Assembly: GCF_041381155.1 (NCBI RefSeq)
Contig: NC_091137.1
Span: 24,845,351 to 24,909,350, forward strand
DNA length: 64,000 nt
Direction of reading: 5' to 3'
Origin: Argopecten irradians
Lineage: Eukaryota > Mollusca > Bivalvia > Pectinida > Pectinidae
Below are positions 24,377-36,349 of this stretch, piece after piece. The notes under the pieces are model-generated. The model was not told the origin of the DNA, did no database searches, and saw only the letters and a program-made list of their open reading frames with translations. The translations under genes and the position numbers were made by a program. Within the stretch, counting starts at the first letter, position 1; each line of letters opens with the position of its first letter.

Positions 24377-27300
24377 AAATATATAGAAATGCAAAAGAGA
24401 ATTGTTGTTATACCATCATTTGGTTTACAAAACATCACCTGATGCGGCATATGATTGTTATTTTTTCCAAACCACTGACACTACAGTTTCCTGGTGTCTT
24501 GGAATTTCCTGAATATAACATTGGCTATTAACGATTTACATCTTAACAAATTTGAATTTAAAGTTGGCTGAATATCTAAGTAGGACTTCAAAATAATTCT
24601 TTTTCATGTTCGAAATATTGTAGACTAGTAGCCTCTCAAACTGAATTATTACAGCAAAACGCCAACTAATAGCTATAGGGTATCAAATTAAAATTCCGCA
24701 AATACCATGACACTTTTCGAAACGTGTTGTGTCTTTTAGAATGAGCACATCCATTATTTACTTCCTGTGTATAACGTTAGGAAATATAAGATGGTTACTA
24801 CTACAGTGTCACATATTTCTTTCACTAGTTCTTAATGATAATCATTTTCGTTGTGCGTGCTTTCTCGCCAGAGTGTCGTCTTCGACCTCGATGACCTGAT
24901 GTGACATTACATTATCGGGTTACCATCGTGGTTCTAACTTGTCAACCGTCCATGATATAACATCAGAAACATCGGCTTCAGGGATGTTGGAGCTCTTCCT
25001 CTTTCCTACCTTGTTTCACCTAGATTCACATATCGTATATGATGTTCCAGACTTCCCCGGCATTATGGAAAAGACACCAGATCCACATTCTGCGGAGGGT
25101 TGGGTTGGTTCTCCTTAATTCGTATGAAGCACAATTCCTCATTCTTGTGAACCTCAGTAACCATAGTTGGCACAGATGGATTCTTTGAGGTCATAGTATA
25201 GATGCGGTCTGCAGTGAAGTTTCACTCTTTGCCAAGTCTGGAAAGCACTGTAGAGAACTTTTTACTTGAGAGTCTTCAATGTTCTCTTTACGCATACACC
25301 AGATGTGACAAAACCAGCACCTTCAAGGGAGTGGGAAAAGTCAGACCAATGAAAAGCATTTAACATTTATGGCCTCATTAATGACCTCGATGATATCACC
25401 TGTGCCATTTATGGTTGCACGAGGGTCCACACGATTGATGAATAGTACTTCATACGAATTATGGAGCTATGTGCTAAGGAGAACAAATGAATGTGGATCT
25501 GGTGTAATTCCCATCATGCCGGAGAAGTCTAAAACAGCATATATGTACGATATGTTAGAATCTGAAAGAGATCCCACATCTCTGAACCTGTTGTTCCTGA
25601 TATGAACTCTTGCCATGGATGGGTCATAAAAGAAGACAGGCTAGAACAACACTGGCAATGTAGTGTCACATCAGCTCATCGACGTCGAAGACGACGCTCT
25701 GACTTTCAACGAATTGGATACCGATATATCGATTACTCTGATTCGGACTGCATGTGCCAGCTACCAGATATGGCGAGTCTCTTCAGTGGATAGTGCAGTG
25801 AGGCGAGAAAGCACGCGCAATGATAATGGTTATCATTGAGAACCAGTGAAAGACATATGTGACACTGTAGTAACCATCCTTCATTTTGCTTATGATATGC
25901 ATAGAAAATAAACAATGAATCTGCTCATTTTCAAAGACACAAACGTTTTGGAAACTGCTAATGATATTAACGGAAACACAAGCTTAGCTTAGGTTACATT
26001 TGTTACGCTATCATTAGGCGTTGTGCTATAATAATTATTTTTGAGGCACTGCTAATCTACACAATTGAGGGTATAACAATAATTCTTTTTTGCATTCCTG
26101 TATATTTTTGTTGTTGTTGTTTTTACTGATTGATAGGAGTTTAAATAACTGATTACGAGTACTAATTTGTTGTTGGGAAACATTTTTGCCGCGTCAAGCC
26201 AAGTATGAAAAATTTGCTGAACAATCACCATTTTTGAGCTTAAAATATTATTTTTTTTTCATTTCTTGCGTACAAATCACTACATATATTGATAATTTGG
26301 CCCTGATATGTATTTGTTGTTCTATTGTGGTCATTTTGATACCTCATTTGTCTACTTCAGTTGAAAAATATCAGTGTTATAACTATTTTGCATTTTTTCA
26401 GTGAAATTCGAGATGGTGGCCATTTTGATGACGTCATAACCGGAATTTATACGATGTAAAACCATTGGTTTGATTTATGTAGTTTTCTTGAATGCATTAC
26501 CGCTAGATTGATAAGTGATCAAAAAACTTATGTAGAAATAAATAAGTATTGCTGTTGGGAAACATTTTTGTCTGCGTCAAAGCTAAAATAAGAAAAAAAA
26601 TTGCGTGAAAAAATCACCATTTTATTGATGTGTGAAATCAAGGATTTTTTGCATTTTCCCTGCTGTAAGAAATCATCTACATATGAATTGGATTATTTGG
26701 TCCCTGATTGATTGTATTTGTTGTTCTATTGTTGGTCCCATCTTGGAATACCTCAATTGGTCTGATCTTCGGTTGAAAAATGTCAATGGTATATGACTAG
26801 ATTTTTACAATTGTTTTTCAATACGAGATTGTCGCGCCAATCATTGATGGACGTCATAACCGTAAGTTCATCCAAATTATGCAATGAGAGTTTGTGATCA
26901 GTGGGTCAAAAGGTGTGGTTCAGAAAAATATTGGTTCGGAGGTTTAGGGGGGGGGGTGGTGCATGAGGGACCTCTCCTAGCCCAAGGCCCTCATATGTTT
27001 TATGAGGAGCGTTAGCATTTAACATTACCTCTGTGTCTGTCTTCGTCCTACGATCGAGACTTTGGAGTGGACGGGCATGAGGCCCTCTGACAGAGGTCAG
27101 TTATAAACATATCCTCTTGTATTTGTTCTTTGAGACTTTAATAATGTATATTTATCTATTATGGCCTGTTTGCGAGGGCATTTTTGACTCATAGGCCTAG
27201 TGTTGTCGAGGAATGGAATAGTGCCTGAGCCGAAGGCGAGGACACTATCCCATCACGAGAAAGTACTATGAGGCAATAGTGCCCTCTCAACCAGGCCATA

Positions 27301-30300
27301 ATGGGTTTAGTACATCACCCTCAAATGAGACCCGTTTTCATGTCATCGTAACAGAAGCACGTCAAGCGACACCTCACAACGCTGTTTTCATTTCTACACC
27401 ACGTTGTTACATTAAAAGTACAACATTTAATAAGATTTATAAGATATTTTATGGACGCAGGCACGTAACATGCCTCTATGTCCATATCTCATACAATGAA
27501 ATACAATGAAATAATATCCATGATGTACAATTAGTAATTAAGTGATATAAATTATTAAATGAAGCGCTTCATATCTACACCATCGTCTTTAGTTCAACAC
27601 CATCGTCTGTCGTGCCTTTGCAACATTCATCTTCAGTAATGAGATTGGGAGTTCTAGCTCGGAGGTTCAGCTAACATTTGTAATTTTTGACATAGAGGTA
27701 CTTGTGACTATCTTCGCAAGGACTTGTCTGTGGTTAATTCTAGTCCCACTACTGTCAAATTGATAGACGTACCACAAGGGGTTATGTCAGACAGGTAGAC
27801 ATCCAAGTGGATGCTAGGAACTTACTCGAAGTCCTTCCGTAATTGGATTCTCCTGATGTTGGAGTCGTTCGGGATTGCATCAAACCAATTTCCCTGATAT
27901 TTTATCTGATTAGTGTCAATAGATGGAATATCATCCCCTGAATACACATCAAATTGCCTGAGATGCGGTTGACGGCCGGGCATGAATGTGGTTATGCAAT
28001 ATAAGTGGGACCATCTTATCCATGAAACCTCCTTTGGAAGACGAATCCAAAATGATATCCTTGCATTTAGTACTTTGCCTGCAGGTCTGATATTTCTCCA
28101 TCACACAAAGTATCTCTCGGATGACTGCAAAAGTGATTTGGTTAAATAGTTTCTGATAATTCCCTTGCTGTGGTCAGGAATAGAGGTGTGATAACATCCA
28201 CTTGCTTTAACCAAAATATATTCGTTTGCTGTCATGAATATTTCCATTCTGCTGGCAAATGATATATGATCTTCCTCATTTTTTTTTTCACTATTTATAT
28301 CTTTCGGAAACACATGCCCTGCTCTCTACAGTTTATCAGATATCATATCTTTCTTCCGAATGACATTAATGAGTCTCTACAGTATCTTTTATAAGTTGGC
28401 ACATCTTGCATTTGTAGACCTAGTAACATATACTAATAGATTATTGTGCTGATGTAGTTAAGATCTCATTCAGGATAGACGATTTCACAGATCAATTTGT
28501 GATTTTTTTCTCTGATTAAATACGAACTTACATTTTGTGTTAAAAAAATCTCTGTAAAAGCCTCTTTTTAGAGTTAAAGCATTAACTTTATGTTCTTGTA
28601 TGAGTGTTCTTTCCAAAATGACAAATATTGCTATCGTGTACAATTGATTCTCGAAATATAATTATCTTTTAGGCATGAAAATGGATGTGAAACATGAATG
28701 GTTTTTTAAGCTGCTTTACACTGAAAGAGTTAAAGGTCCGAAACCGGCCCGGAAGGGTGAAATTATAAGGACGACGTCGGGGATCATAAACGACCCGCTT
28801 TATGGAAATTAACGTTTTCATTAAATTCATCTATTCATATTGGTTTAGAGAATAATGCTAAGCGTAATATTTTCAGGGACTCAAGTTTTAAAGTAATGTT
28901 TCAGATATTATCAGCCGTTTCGGTTAACTTATGTGCCTTTAATTTAATGCTGCCGGTCATCTTGAATTTCAGATTGAGAACCGAATTAGTTTGTATCAAA
29001 TGCTACAAAATATAAATTCTCACTGTATTTGCAGGTGTTTTATTTGCTTAAAGTCATCTAAGCCAATTATTATATTATTGTTATATATAAAAATAGGTAC
29101 ATGTTGTAAATTTGGCGGCCTTCTTGGAATGCAAAATGGCGGTCTTTCTACATGAAGTTTAAGGCTATCAGAATAATCCTAAGTATCAATAATAATAAGA
29201 CGTTTAAGAGTGTTAACTTGATTTTTTGCTCGATCACTTACACAGTAGAATTCTGAAACAACTTTGATTTAAACGGCGATCTGGAATTTCAAAATGGCTG
29301 TCATTTTAAAATTTAAATTAGAATCAAAATATTCATGTAACAAGCACTACAATAATATAAATACTGTCATTATTTTTGCAGGTTTATTTGCTTAGTCAGC
29401 TTTGTCAGTTAGATGTATTATATACAGATGTAGTTCGCAAAGTTGGCGGCTATCTTGAAATACAAAATGGCGGTCCTTCTACATGAATTTTAACACTATC
29501 AAAAGTATCAATAATATTGGTGTAGACGTTTAAAGTTTGGGTGTAGCTGGTATAGAACGTGATATATGGGTCGCAAAATGTGGTTTTTGGCGGTCATTAA
29601 ACCAATATGGCGGCCGCCAGAGGCCATGAGTTTTTGGGGTCCATTTTTTTCTTCCTGAAGCCTTACGTCCTAAAGAAGCCATATGCAAAGATTTATGCTT
29701 TCTTCAAAATTTGAACGATTTTTTTATGCTAAGCCGGTCCACTAAATGTAAATATATCAAATATTAGAAATCACATATACTATAATCCTGACTAGTTATT
29801 TGAGTATTGGCAGTGTTTATCACAGGCAAAAGTATAGAAGCATTCGATATCAACATATTAATTTCAATTGCATTATTTCTTATTTTAGTTTCTGTGACCT
29901 TGCTTTCATCTTTGAGAACAAAAATTCAACACAAAAGCATTCTAAAATTGGAAGGAGTTTTATTCCATGTATTGCTGTTGTTGGCATGATATGAAGTTAA
30001 ATTAAAAAAAAAATAATAAACATTGAAATGGATGCCAATATTCAGAAAACAAGAGGCCCATGGGCCTTATCGGCAATCTGACTATTGGCATAATACAACA
30101 TAGTCATTTAGCCATTTTGACCCCTGTGACCTTGAATGAAGGTCAACGTCATTCCTTTGAACATAATTGATAGCCCTTCGTCCCAGCATGCTGCAGGCCC
30201 AACATGAGTATCCTGGGCCTTCTGGTTCTTGAGAAGAAGTCGTTAAAAGGTTTTAGTTTTTTTTACCCCTGTGACCTTGAATGAAGATTAAGGTCATTCC

Positions 30301-33300
30301 TTTGAACAAACTTCATAGCCCTTTATCCCAGCATGTCATGGGCCCAATATCAGGCCTCTAGGCCTCTTAGTTATTCACAAGAAGTTTTTTAAAGGATCTT
30401 AGCCTATTTGACCCCTGTGACCTTAAATGAAGATCAAAGTCATTCATTTGAACAAACTTTATCCCAGCATGATACAGGCCCAATATCAGTGCCCTGGGCC
30501 TTTTAGTTCTTGAGAAGCCCTTCATCCCAGCATGTCACATGCCTAATATTAGTCCTCTTGGTTATTAAAAAGAAGTCATTTAAATATTTTAGTCTATTTG
30601 ACTCTTGTGACCTTGAATGAAGGTCAAGGTCATTCATTTGAACAAACTTGGTAGCCCTTGATCCAGCATCCCATGCCCAATATACGGTCTCCACATGCCA
30701 TAAAGTATACAGTCATTTGAAGATTTTCGTTTATTTAACCCCTATGGCCTTGAATGAAAGTCAATGTCATTCATTTTAATAAACTTTGTAGTGCTTCATC
30801 CCAACATGTTACAGGCCCAATATCAGGTCTCTAGGCCTCTCATCGACCAATCTCCTGCCAGAATGTCATCATTAATGGGGGAAGGCCCCAGTTTACAACA
30901 ATTTCTACATCTGGAATGTCAACACCTAGCTCAAAAGCAACTGTCGCACAAACTACTTTTATGTTGCCATCTGTTCTCTTAAAATTTCTTAAAATTCTCT
31001 CCATGGAATTGGCATCTGTATGGCTATGGTACACCTCAATAATTCTTGAAGTGGTTCTTTCCTCCCCATTGACATAAGCCTTCTCCTCAAGTTCCTCTAG
31101 TAACCACATGTACATTTTTTCACAATTGTGAAAATTGCCACAATAAATGACAGTTTTTGGCATTTTTTCCTGTTTGTTCCGAACACATTCTACCACCCAA
31201 TCTAACTTATCTTCCATGTTTTCTGAGCATTTTTCTACAAGGATGTAGACATTTGGTCTGAAAGAGGAATGAATTGTTTTATGATATTATTGATTATGCA
31301 ATAGTATTTCTTTAACTGGTAGGAGAGATGTTGTAGAACACACACGCACAGGCTGTCCTTAATTGAACATGGTTTATCGATGGGATTTATTGATACAAAA
31401 TCAAACAAAGAAAAAAGTATATTAACATTACATATGTATTTTTAATATCATTATATAACTTATTGCATTGAGAAAGCATGGAAATCACAGTTGAAATGTT
31501 CCCAGGCTTTGATCTTATATGATAACTCATTATATAGCTGCAGACTAATCATACCCATTTTGGGGTTGTTTTTTTTTAATTTTAAGAAGTTCATGTGAAT
31601 AAGGCATAAAGTGTTGAAATTTTAAGATTTATGAAGAAAGTAAGAAAGTAACACCTTTCAGGAAGTTTTGAAATAACCACTGTGTCATCACCAAGGGCTA
31701 GTAGGTCATACAAGTCACTCTGGATTTTAGGTGTTGCAGTAGCAGTTAGAAATAGAATTGGGACATGATTAAATATGCTAACTATGTCTGCCACTTTCCT
31801 GTAATCTGGACGGAAATCCAAACCCCTGTCAAGGAAGAGTTGTATACAATACTGATTTCTTACGTGTAGTAAGATATTAATTAATAACAGATGTTTGATG
31901 TTGGAAGCACATAATTTTATGTTGAGTACATTTTTGTATGTTTGTCTGATGAGTTCATTAAGGTGACAAAAAGAGACAAAGAACTGATATGTATTTCAAA
32001 ATTTGTTATTAGTAGGACAAAAGATAGATAGAAATGAAATTGAATACTAGGCTTGTTGCATTTAACCAGACACTGATCATGTTGAACTTCACATTGTGTT
32101 GCCATCCTCAACACAAAACATTATATATATATACACTGGTGTAACTTACACTTCTGAAATGCAATGGCACTCATCGAAAACAAGTGTGCAAATTTGGTCG
32201 ACCAGATGTGTTATCACACTAACTTCGTGCCCAATCAGCATCTCGGGTGATACAAACAAAATGTCTATATTCCCACTTTTGATTGTTACAACAGAATCTC
32301 TACTTTTATGAAAATAGTGGTATCTATTCAGCAATAATCAAGAATGTTTATCTTATTCTTATCAATAACTGATCTGGATATAGATGTATACTTTATATTG
32401 CATTCATATATGGACAGACCAAGTTTTACAAGGTACACCGTATGTTGAATATTTGTTACAGTTGGGGTTTTTTCTGACTAATGTATTCTTTAGTCTTATG
32501 CTTCAGATACAGAATTACACTCAGTAGTTATGGTTTATCAATAAGTTTGGCATTTGTAGTAATTGAAACACTTTTTGTCATAAAACTCATGATCATAAAG
32601 TTGATTATTCAGAAATCCAATTAAAGAATCTTCAAGTCAACAATGTCTATTTTCTTAACTAGTGTAGTACACTTTACACATTTGTAGAGTGCTTTAATGG
32701 TATTTCAATGACTTATTGTTTATGATATATATATAAAGTAGTATTGAGATAGAAAACCAAGTTCCTCTTTATAGTTTTTAACGAAATAACCTTTGATAGC
32801 ATCTGGTGATGAATCTTCCATCAATGCTGCTGCAGCTACGCCTTTTTCCTGCAGCGTTGAAACTTGGTCAACCATCAGAGATTTCAAAGGCGAAACCACA
32901 AGGCTGGTTTTGTGGGTACCTGTTTTATGAGGAAAAGTTTGAATATACACTATGCAATATACCGGCAATAAAACCATACCTATTAAGAAATCTATGTGTT
33001 TTCTTTTTATTAATTTACAATGATACGCTTCCCCCATACCATGAAGCAAGCTGTGCATTCAAGGAAGCAACAGATTTGATGACAAAAGGTGTTGATCTAA
33101 GGAAGAGAGGAAGTAAGTGTATGGAACTTAATTCTTATAAACCATTCTATATTGGACATGGAAGTGGAGCCAAAGTTTTACCATTTTTTACTGAAATTGT
33201 TTTTACTTAAATCATCACTGCGCCAGCATAATTAGCTGTATCGAGCTAATTTTTGCTGTAAATCTTTACTAGGCTCATGGTAATTAAAATACTGAGCATT

Positions 33301-36300
33301 AATGTGTGAAATGATACATTTTTGTCATTTTATTTTTATATTTAATGGTAATTTGAGCCCTTTTATTTTTTACTCTAAAATACCGAAAAATAACAAATAT
33401 TCAAGTGGGGCAAAAAAGTAAACACACCGACCCCAAATTTTTCTGTATGATTTTGATAGAACAAACCTTTCCCTATTGATATGCAAAATATGAACAAAAA
33501 TTTAATACCAGAACTTTTTCCATTCGGCAAAAATGGCTGAAAATGGTGCATTTTGTAGCTCAAAATTAAAGGGTAGGGGTAGCCGACGTTGTTATTCTGA
33601 GAAAAAAAAATTAGTCTAATTAATCAATACTTGTATATTTTTTAAGAGAAGACTACTGGAAGATAAATTCTACAAACATCCATACATATCAAACACCTCA
33701 TTAGGATATTATTGCTTTAATCTTTTGTGTATATGGTCAAAACGCCAATATTCCCATAAAATCCAATATTTTGTCAACTAAGTATCTTTGAGTGACAGTA
33801 ACTCAAAAATGAGCACACGGACATATGTTTTTTCTTTCATTTTCTTTTATGGTATGAACTCTTCTTTCCAAAAATCCATATGAGAAAAAAAGTTTGATAC
33901 AAGAAAATTTTGACTTCTCAGAGGAGTACATCCTTAAGTAGATATGGCGGTCGAGTTGAAAATCGAACCGAAGCGACGAGAGTGATTATACGACTGAAAT
34001 AGCTAAAATATAGCTGATTACAACATGAGACAAGGTTAGTTGAGTGTATTTTTAATTTAATAATGAAATAAATCCAAAATGTTGGCGATACATGCAAGAC
34101 AAACTTGAAAACCCACCGCGACCAGGATGGCTGCATTTCTACCACATTTATGAAGGAGTCCATTCTGTCTCTAAAATGAGCGTATCAATAAACGACAACA
34201 AAAAGAAAAGGAGCTCATTTTAAGAGACAGGTTATTCGGTCTAAGATCGTAAGTGATCAGAACCACTGAGTATCGAGGATGGCGGAAAGGTTTTCTCGAC
34301 ATTAGCAGGATTTCCCTTTACTACAGTTTACTTGTACGGATTTTCAATGCGATTTACAAATACCTAGCCCTGAAATGAATGATACTAATATGTACTTTTA
34401 TTTATCACTGTTTCCAGGACCAGCAAGGAATATTGGATTAGTATGAAGTTCAATGACAGTGTAGGATGCGATTCAAACGGGCACTGGAACTACCAGGGAT
34501 GGGGGAAATGGGACAGAAATGAACCAGACAAATGTAGGGATGAGCAATGTGTCCGAGTAAAAAACAATAAGATGCGTACCACAGAATGTTATAAAGAGAA
34601 AAAAGCTATTTGTCAAATTGGTAATTTGATTTTTTGTTTCTTAATTGTTTAGTCCTTGAATTATGTTTCAATCCTGCCTTAATTTCAACGTCAGTTTTTT
34701 TATATTATATATATACCCTAAAAGCTCGATATTCGATTTGGTAGGAAATTCCAGGCTTATTTTAGAGACCTATCTATTTTCAAGCCCGTCTTATTTTCGA
34801 AGTCAGATATCCTGTAAGGAATGATAGGCTTACTCTTTCATCGGTGTTCAAACTAAAACATAAATAAACATGTTAATACATTTACATATATTTACCGTCA
34901 AACATTGTATAATGTTCGTAATTTTTCCCCTAAACAAACCTTCGATAAGGATAAAGGTTTAACCAGTGGATATACAAGCTGAATTATATAATAAACGATG
35001 TTAATGAGAAAACAATGTCTCATTTCCCAAACCTAGTTAGGTCATTATGTAACTCTCGTAATGTTTTAACTGCCGTTTAAATCAAATACACGTATGCATG
35101 TACAAAATAAAATAACAACACTACAGAACATAAGGACGATTTCATATTGTTTACACTTCAGATAAAGTCGGTTAATTTTTGAGATAATTTACTTTCAAGA
35201 CCTGTCTATTCTCCATTCAGGCTTATTATCGAGATTTTAGATTATATATTAATAGTTTTTAAAATTATCAAATATTATTTTAAAATTATTAAGGACTGAC
35301 TATTAATACTAAAGCGACATGAAGAAAATTAGAGAAAAGTAATGGAAAAAATATCTAAATATATATCACTGCATACGATGGATAATGAAATAAATTTCCT
35401 CATTATATTGAGATTTGGTTTGTATATCTTAGAAGATAGTATTTATTTAGTTCTAAAATTATTTTGTGTGTAGTTTGTTTTTGCTAAAATGTTTTTATTT
35501 ATTTATTCATTTATGTTTTGACAGTGCGTCTTACAAGATTCCGTAGTTTCATGATAAGACACAGACGTTATTAAACAAATATACACAGTCATCGTCGGAG
35601 ACCCACGGATGATCGCATTGTATACACTACGCGACACTTAAGATAAGTGTAGCGTAGTGTAGTGCGATCAGCCATGGGCTCCGATGATGAGAAATACAGC
35701 ATTATCATCCGATTTTATGTTCACAGATTCCACTGATTCAACGACTACTGAAGCAGATTCCACTACTGAAATGTCGACCACTGTCTCGACAGCTGACATG
35801 GATACCACCTCCTTCGTACCGACAGCTATATCCACCACCGAAGCGGCGGTCACGTCTTCTGGAATGGATGTGACATTTTCTGAAACAACGACTAGGTTCA
35901 ATATGACGCCTTCTGAACAAACGACTGAACTGGATATGATGTCTTCTATCGCCACCGCCATCAGCACACAAGGAAACGCCATATCTCCGCCGATCGTGTC
36001 GAATCCTGTTGAGAACGGCACATGTAGTAGAATGTGTTGTACTCCGATCAACCAGACACAGCTCAGCCACGAGGAACTCAAGCAGATGCAACAAGCGTTA
36101 AAGTACGAGTTGTTGGTGAACAAGACCAGTCTGTCGTCCCATCGACGTCGCCTTGTCAGTGTGTACGACTCCCGGCCTAGTAGTGTAGCGATGGGAGGGG
36201 TTGCTTCGGTCATTCTGGTCACAGTTTTCGGGTTTATCGTTACACTGGACTGTATCAACCTGTGTCGATACATGTGTAACAAGAAAGGGGGGTGGAAAAA

Positions 36301-36349
36301 AAACCCACCCAGACAATCAACTTCATGCCTCAAAGTTGCTACTTTTTAG
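19262..36349 (+). CDS. C-type lectin receptor with mucin-like stalk and TM helix, plus copy
   Basis: Four exons: 19262-19307, 20468-20630, 34418-34620 and 35727-36349, summing to 1035 nt (344 residues) with consistent phases 1, 2, 1. Order: signal peptide (1-16), C-type lectin domain (about 19-137; GGRLLVMDSQ, EYWISMKFND, NEPDKC, KAICQIG), a Ser/Thr-rich stalk (138-236), a CSRMCC cluster (237-242), a conserved juxtamembrane segment with NQTQLSHEEL, NKTSLSS and VSVYDSRPSS, one membrane helix (about 291-315) and a 29-residue basic tail. This predicts a type I surface lectin. The usual EPN motif reads EPD, and no WND is visible, so calcium-dependent sugar binding is uncertain. Intron 2 (13.8 kb) holds a foldback element and antisense helicase exons. 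A divergent paralogue lies at 2708-14804. The role in immune recognition is inferred from the family. Confidence 0.88.
20468..20630 (+). CDS. Lectin plus copy, exon 2 (first half of CTLD)
   Basis: A 163-nt exon with TTTCAG acceptor and GTAAGT donor. It contains TWHESVQYCEGKGG and VMDSQEKWDY. The codon at the acceptor is completed by the last base of exon 1. Confidence 0.88.
21767..21888. mobile_element. MITE with 10-bp target duplication
   Basis: Inverted ends share ggtgtttggctctatagac and are flanked by the direct repeat ATGAACCACA (21757-21766 and from 21889). About 120 bp, no coding capacity. A 10-bp duplication suggests a Mutator-like origin (inference). Confidence 0.75.
23525..26995. 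mobile_element. Large foldback element
   Basis: The left part (from 'gggctaggagg' and a C-run near 23550) recurs inverted at the right (G-run near 26950, 'tcctagccc'). The arms are about 830-880 bp and each holds diverged tandem subunits marked by 'ggttatgacgtcatcaa'. Further inverted matches continue inward: 24790-24870 pairs with 25795-25880, and about 25065-25130 pairs with 25440-25510. The whole 3.5 kb is therefore an imperfect palindrome. No transposase frame is evident. It lies in intron 2 of the plus lectin gene. Confidence 0.8.
24341..24376 (+). repeat. (AAC)n microsatellite
   Basis: About eleven AAC units at the inner edge of the left foldback arm. Confidence 0.9.
27158..27303. mobile_element. 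Short inverted-repeat element
   Basis: Ends pair as attatggcctg-ttgngagggca and its inverse (27160-27184 with about 27278-27303). The interior has an inner pair around GAGCCGAAGGC. No coding capacity. Confidence 0.6.
27304..29029. other. Intronic, no gene recognised
   Basis: Part of intron 2 of the plus lectin gene. No supported coding frame or clear repeat apart from scattered AT-rich sequence. Confidence 0.45.
29030..29560 (+). repeat. Tandem repeat, long unit
   Basis: A block with 'tttgcttagtc', 'ttggcggc' and 'tacaaaatggcggtc' followed by 'tctacatgaa' occurs twice about 330 bp apart, with a partial copy between (near 29280). Confidence 0.65.
30050..30839. repeat. Interspersed repeat with tandem units of about 140-150 bp
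   Basis: It opens with 'acaagaggcccatgggcctt', which I recall as a very common bivalve repeat start. Then come about five diverged units, each with 'cccctgtgaccttgaatga', 'gtcattc(c/a)tttgaaca', 'cccagcatg' and 'caggcccaatatcag'. The last unit runs directly into the broken end of the helicase exon at 30840. A related unit lies at 45640-45750. Confidence 0.8.
30840..32919 (-). pseudogene. RecQ-like DNA helicase, partial and truncated
   Basis: Four minus-strand exons, in coding order: about 32919-32783 (LVVSPLKSLMVDQV, motif Ia), about 32300-32150 (LFVSPEML and the DECH box in DECHCISE), 31825-31655 (DFRPDYRKV, LFLTATATP motif III) and 31257-30840 (VIYCGNFHNCEK, VYHSHTD, VVCATVAFELGVD, ending WQEIGR). 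The order fits superfamily 2 RecQ-type ATP-dependent helicases. The motif I (GKT/GKS) exon was not found. Motif VI is cut: the frame stops right after QEIGR where the family continues into AGRDG, and repeat sequence begins there. The expected Trp after HCISE reads Val across the splice, and the first two exons do not join in a clear phase. It lies antisense in intron 2 of the plus lectin gene. It is most likely a duplicated fragment. Confidence 0.7.
32920..34417. other. Intronic, no gene recognised
   Basis: Remaining part of intron 2 of the plus lectin gene. The open frame at 32806-33210 mostly overlaps the helicase exon on the other strand and lacks motifs. Confidence 0.45.
34418..34620 (+). 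CDS. Lectin plus copy, exon 3 (second half of CTLD)
   Basis: A 203-nt exon with TTTCCAG acceptor and GTAATT donor. It contains YWISMKFND, YQGWGKW, NEPDKC and the final CQIG. Confidence 0.9.
35727..36349 (+). CDS. Lectin plus copy, exon 4 (stalk, TM, tail)
   Basis: Terminal exon after a TTCACAG acceptor, 623 nt to the TAG stop. The frame is open a little upstream (from 35684), but the phase and the paralogue set the start at 35727. A possible alternative acceptor at 35522 would lead to a short frame ending within 17 codons. Confidence 0.85.

Noticed and set aside
32806-33210. 134-residue plus-strand frame
   Set aside because: It overlaps the helicase exon antisense and has no recognisable motifs.
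35668-36333. 221-residue open frame on the minus strand
   Set aside because: It is the shadow of the lectin terminal exon, which has splice and paralogue support on the plus strand.
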